Part shown: in pieces, positions 62,321 through 64,000 of the stretch
Numbering within the stretch: position 1 is the stretch's first letter
Layout of the letters: each line of letters begins with the position of its first letter
Assembly: GCF_004348325.1 (NCBI RefSeq)
Contig: NZ_SMKF01000002.1
Location: forward strand, 1 to 64,000
Source: Micromonospora sp. KC213
GTDB lineage: Bacteria > Actinomycetota > Actinomycetes > Mycobacteriales > Micromonosporaceae
Reading direction: 5' to 3'
Length of the DNA: 64,000 nucleotides
Program-made: the position numbers and the translations under genes
Notes under the pieces: model-generated
The model's input: only the letters and a program-made list of their open reading frames with translations
Told to the model about the DNA's origin: nothing
The model's database searches: none

Positions 62321-62460
62321 GCCGTGCGCAGGACATCTCAAACCGTCATCGCGGGCACCGTCGGTGCCGCCCTGGTGGGGGAACCGGTGCGTACCTCTTC
62401 AGGCAGTGGAACGCGGTGTTGGCCACCGGCGACCCGGACGTGGTCGCGGACCGCGGCCGC
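62321..62460 (+). pseudogene. Remnant of an exported SgcJ/EcaC-like NTF2-fold protein
   Basis: VRRTSQTVIAGTVGAALVG looks like a signal peptide, and after a shift GAYLFRQWNAVLATGDPDVV then ADR is the start of the SgcJ/EcaC group (xxxWNAALATGDPDxVA). The frame is cut where the beta-helix gene ends on the other strand. The rest of the fold is missing. Confidence 0.45.
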
Positions 62461-64000
62461 CTACCGGCCAGGGTTCATGGCGGCACCGATGCGTTTGTCC
62501 TTGGTATTGGTCAGGAAGACTGTCCGGGGTAGAGAGCCGTCCCGTGCCCGCGGTGCCAGCGCCGAGGCCGGGTTCGCGGTGACCAGTGCCGCCGCGCTCC
62601 AGCCGGGCTGGTCCCACGAGTTGTCGGCTGCGTTCACGCGTCCGCCGATCCGCGCGTCGTCGCCGTTGTCGACCGCGAGGTTGTTGTGCAGCAGCGCCGC
62701 GGACAGCTCGAAGGCGAAGCCGGCCTCGCCGTTGCGGAAGGCGGTGTTGCTGCGGACCGACAGCGCACCGGCGTTGCTGCTCTCGGTGAATCCGTAGCCG
62801 GCGTTGTCCCACGCCGCGCTGTCGGTGATGCTGTGGTCGACGGCGGGTGCCGGGTCGCCACCGCCGAGCTTGAAGCCGTAGCCGTCGCCGTCGAATGGCT
62901 CCAAGCCCCAGCGGTTCACGCCGTTGCCGAACGACCAGGACCGCTCGATCCGTACCGCGCTGGTGAACTCGTGCAGGCCCATGCCGTCGTCGGCGTTTTC
63001 GTAGAACCGGCAGCCGCGGACGACGTTGTCGGCACCTGATCCATACTCGATGCCAAGCCCGTCGCCGGTCTCGCCATGGGTGTCGTGGTCTCGATTGTGG
63101 AAGAAGTCGCTGTCGACGACGAGGTTCCCCACGGTTCCGTTGTCCCGTAGCAGCAGGGCGGTCCCGCCGTTGTCGTGCAGGGACAGCGCCCGGAACACGC
63201 TGCGCCGGCAAGACCGGCAGAGGTAGGCGTGGCCGGGTGCTCCGCTGATCTCCAAGCCCTGCACCACCCAGTAGCTGGCTCGCTGCGTGACGAACGACGT
63301 CTTGTCCGGCAGGCCGGAGGCGTCGATGACAGGGCGCTCGCTCCGGTAGTTGCTGATGATGATCCGCTGCTCGGGGGTGCCGCTGGTCGTGATCTCGACC
63401 GGGCGCGTGGGACGGTAGCGTCCGCCACGCAGGGCGATCGTCTCGCCGGGGCGGACCACGCTCACCGCCTTGGTCACTGTGGCGAACGGCCGGTCGAGCC
63501 CGCCGGGGTTGTCGTCGCTGCCGTCGGGAGCCACGAAATAGGTGGCGGTGGTGACGCCGCGGAAGCCGTCGGCCGCTGCGGCGGCCGGAGTGCCGGCGGT
63601 TGGGGCGACGGCGGACGGTGCGACGGCGGGGGTAGCCGTCCGAGACGAACTCGGAGCGGTTGCGGCCGGCGGCGGCGCGTACCCCTCGCCGTTGCTGGTG
63701 TCCGGCGTGTGGTGGACGGCGGCGACGAAGATGGTGGCGGCGCTGGCAGTGACCAGGCCGCCGACCGGAACGAGTTTCGCGAGCAGGTAGCGGCCGGTCC
63801 GTTGGAGCAGGTCCACCAGCGGTGACGCTAGGCCACCGAGAGCACCGGTCGCGCCGGTCGACGCGGCCAACGCGGCGAGGGCGGGCGCCAGGTTGGCACC
63901 GGACAGCAAGTGTTCGGCGGGGATCAGTTCCCGTTCGTGGGCCCGGCACCGGTCGCATCCGCGCACGTGTCGGCCCAGCCGGCTCAGCCAGCGCGGGCCG
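62461..64000 (-). CDS. Membrane-anchored right-handed parallel beta-helix protein with N-terminal CxxC segment (partial)
   Basis: At least 512 residues; the frame is open to the window edge, so the true N-terminus is outside. The visible start GRHVRGCDRCRAHERELIPA resembles a zinc-finger-like anti-sigma or sigma-factor tail (HxxxCxxC). A hydrophobic helix LVTASAATIFVAAVH follows, then a Pro/Ala/Thr-rich linker, then FVAPDGSDDNPGGLDRPFAT, the standard opening of PbH1 proteins. Rungs such as NGTVGNLVVDSDFFHNRDHD and NVVRGCRFYENADDGMGLHE run to residue 480. The helix domain probably lies outside the cell and binds or cleaves polysaccharide. Confidence 0.82.
   Translation of the reverse strand, partial: GPRWLSRLGRHVRGCDRCRAHERELIPAEHLLSGANLAPALAALAASTGATGALGGLASPLVDLLQRTGRYLLAKLVPVGGLVTASAATIFVAAVHHTPDTSNGEGYAPPPAATAPSSSRTATPAVAPSAVAPTAGTPAAAAADGFRGVTTATYFVAPDGSDDNPGGLDRPFATVTKAVSVVRPGETIALRGGRYRPTRPVEITTSGTPEQRIIISNYRSERPVIDASGLPDKTSFVTQRASYWVVQGLEISGAPGHAYLCRSCRRSVFRALSLHDNGGTALLLRDNGTVGNLVVDSDFFHNRDHDTHGETGDGLGIEYGSGADNVVRGCRFYENADDGMGLHEFTSAVRIERSWSFGNGVNRWGLEPFDGDGYGFKLGGGDPAPAVDHSITDSAAWDNAGYGFTESSNAGALSVRSNTAFRNGEAGFAFELSAALLHNNLAVDNGDDARIGGRVNAADNSWDQPGWSAAALVTANPASALAPRARDGSLPRTVFLTNTKDKRIGAAMNPGR

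Overview
The window is high-GC actinobacterial DNA. GTG and TTG starts are common, several starts look leaderless, and F420- and mycothiol-era families (a PPOX-class F420-dependent enzyme, a deazaflavin nitroreductase remnant, a Rv2578c-like radical SAM protein) sit beside TetR, MarR, MerR and LuxR regulators. The mix resembles an accessory region of a Micromonosporaceae or related chromosome; the family is an inference, since no rRNA or core marker is present. No CRISPR array, rRNA, complete insertion sequence or riboswitch was seen.

Layout, left part. tRNA-Ser(GCU) and tRNA-Arg(ACG) open the window and end in a clean hairpin terminator. The 3' flank of tRNA-Arg recurs as a diverged direct repeat at about 14.6 kb, so 0.4-14.8 kb may be an old island. 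Inside lie a radical SAM gene, a stress-type run (VOC, MBL-fold, SnoaL-like, F420-type PPOX) facing a MarR gene, and then a catabolic locus at 5.6-14.6 kb. That locus has a FAD amine oxidase and a HAD phosphatase going left, a PucR regulator in the middle, and a large kinase/M23-like/class III aminotransferase fusion plus an AstE/AspA-type deacylase going right. Remnants of a PotD-like binding protein and of a second FAD oxidase suggest partial decay. The two outward promoters are mirror-image copies carrying the same TTGTGC-N4-GCACAA operator.

Middle (15-37 kb). Small metabolic and regulatory genes alternate with many pseudogene scraps: IS21 IstA, an alpha/beta hydrolase, a tyrosine recombinase, a baeRF-type protein, a PEP-utilising enzyme and a deazaflavin nitroreductase. 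This indicates repeated insertion and deletion. Intact genes include a SpoU rRNA methyltransferase, a PhyH dioxygenase, an ArsR/MFS pair, a NYN-domain protein, a RecD2-type helicase, secreted and lipoprotein genes, and a pentapeptide-like gene of lower GC.

Right part (37-64 kb). An OYE reductase plus MFS operon diverges from a large LuxR regulator. Next come a sensor kinase whose response regulator is truncated, an ArsR/SRPBCC pair, a DUF2268 zinc protease, SRPBCC/SDR/multicopper oxidase genes, a second two-component pair split by a FAD monooxygenase, and an ABC transporter with its MerR regulator. The ABC operon and the DUF2268 gene 9 kb away share the same MerR-type 19-bp-spacer promoter, suggesting one small regulon. 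A TetR/GNAT pair, a nitrilase-like hydrolase, a secreted WNG-repeat propeller, a three-gene overlapping operon under TGACA-type operators, and a beta-helix protein running off the right edge complete the window.
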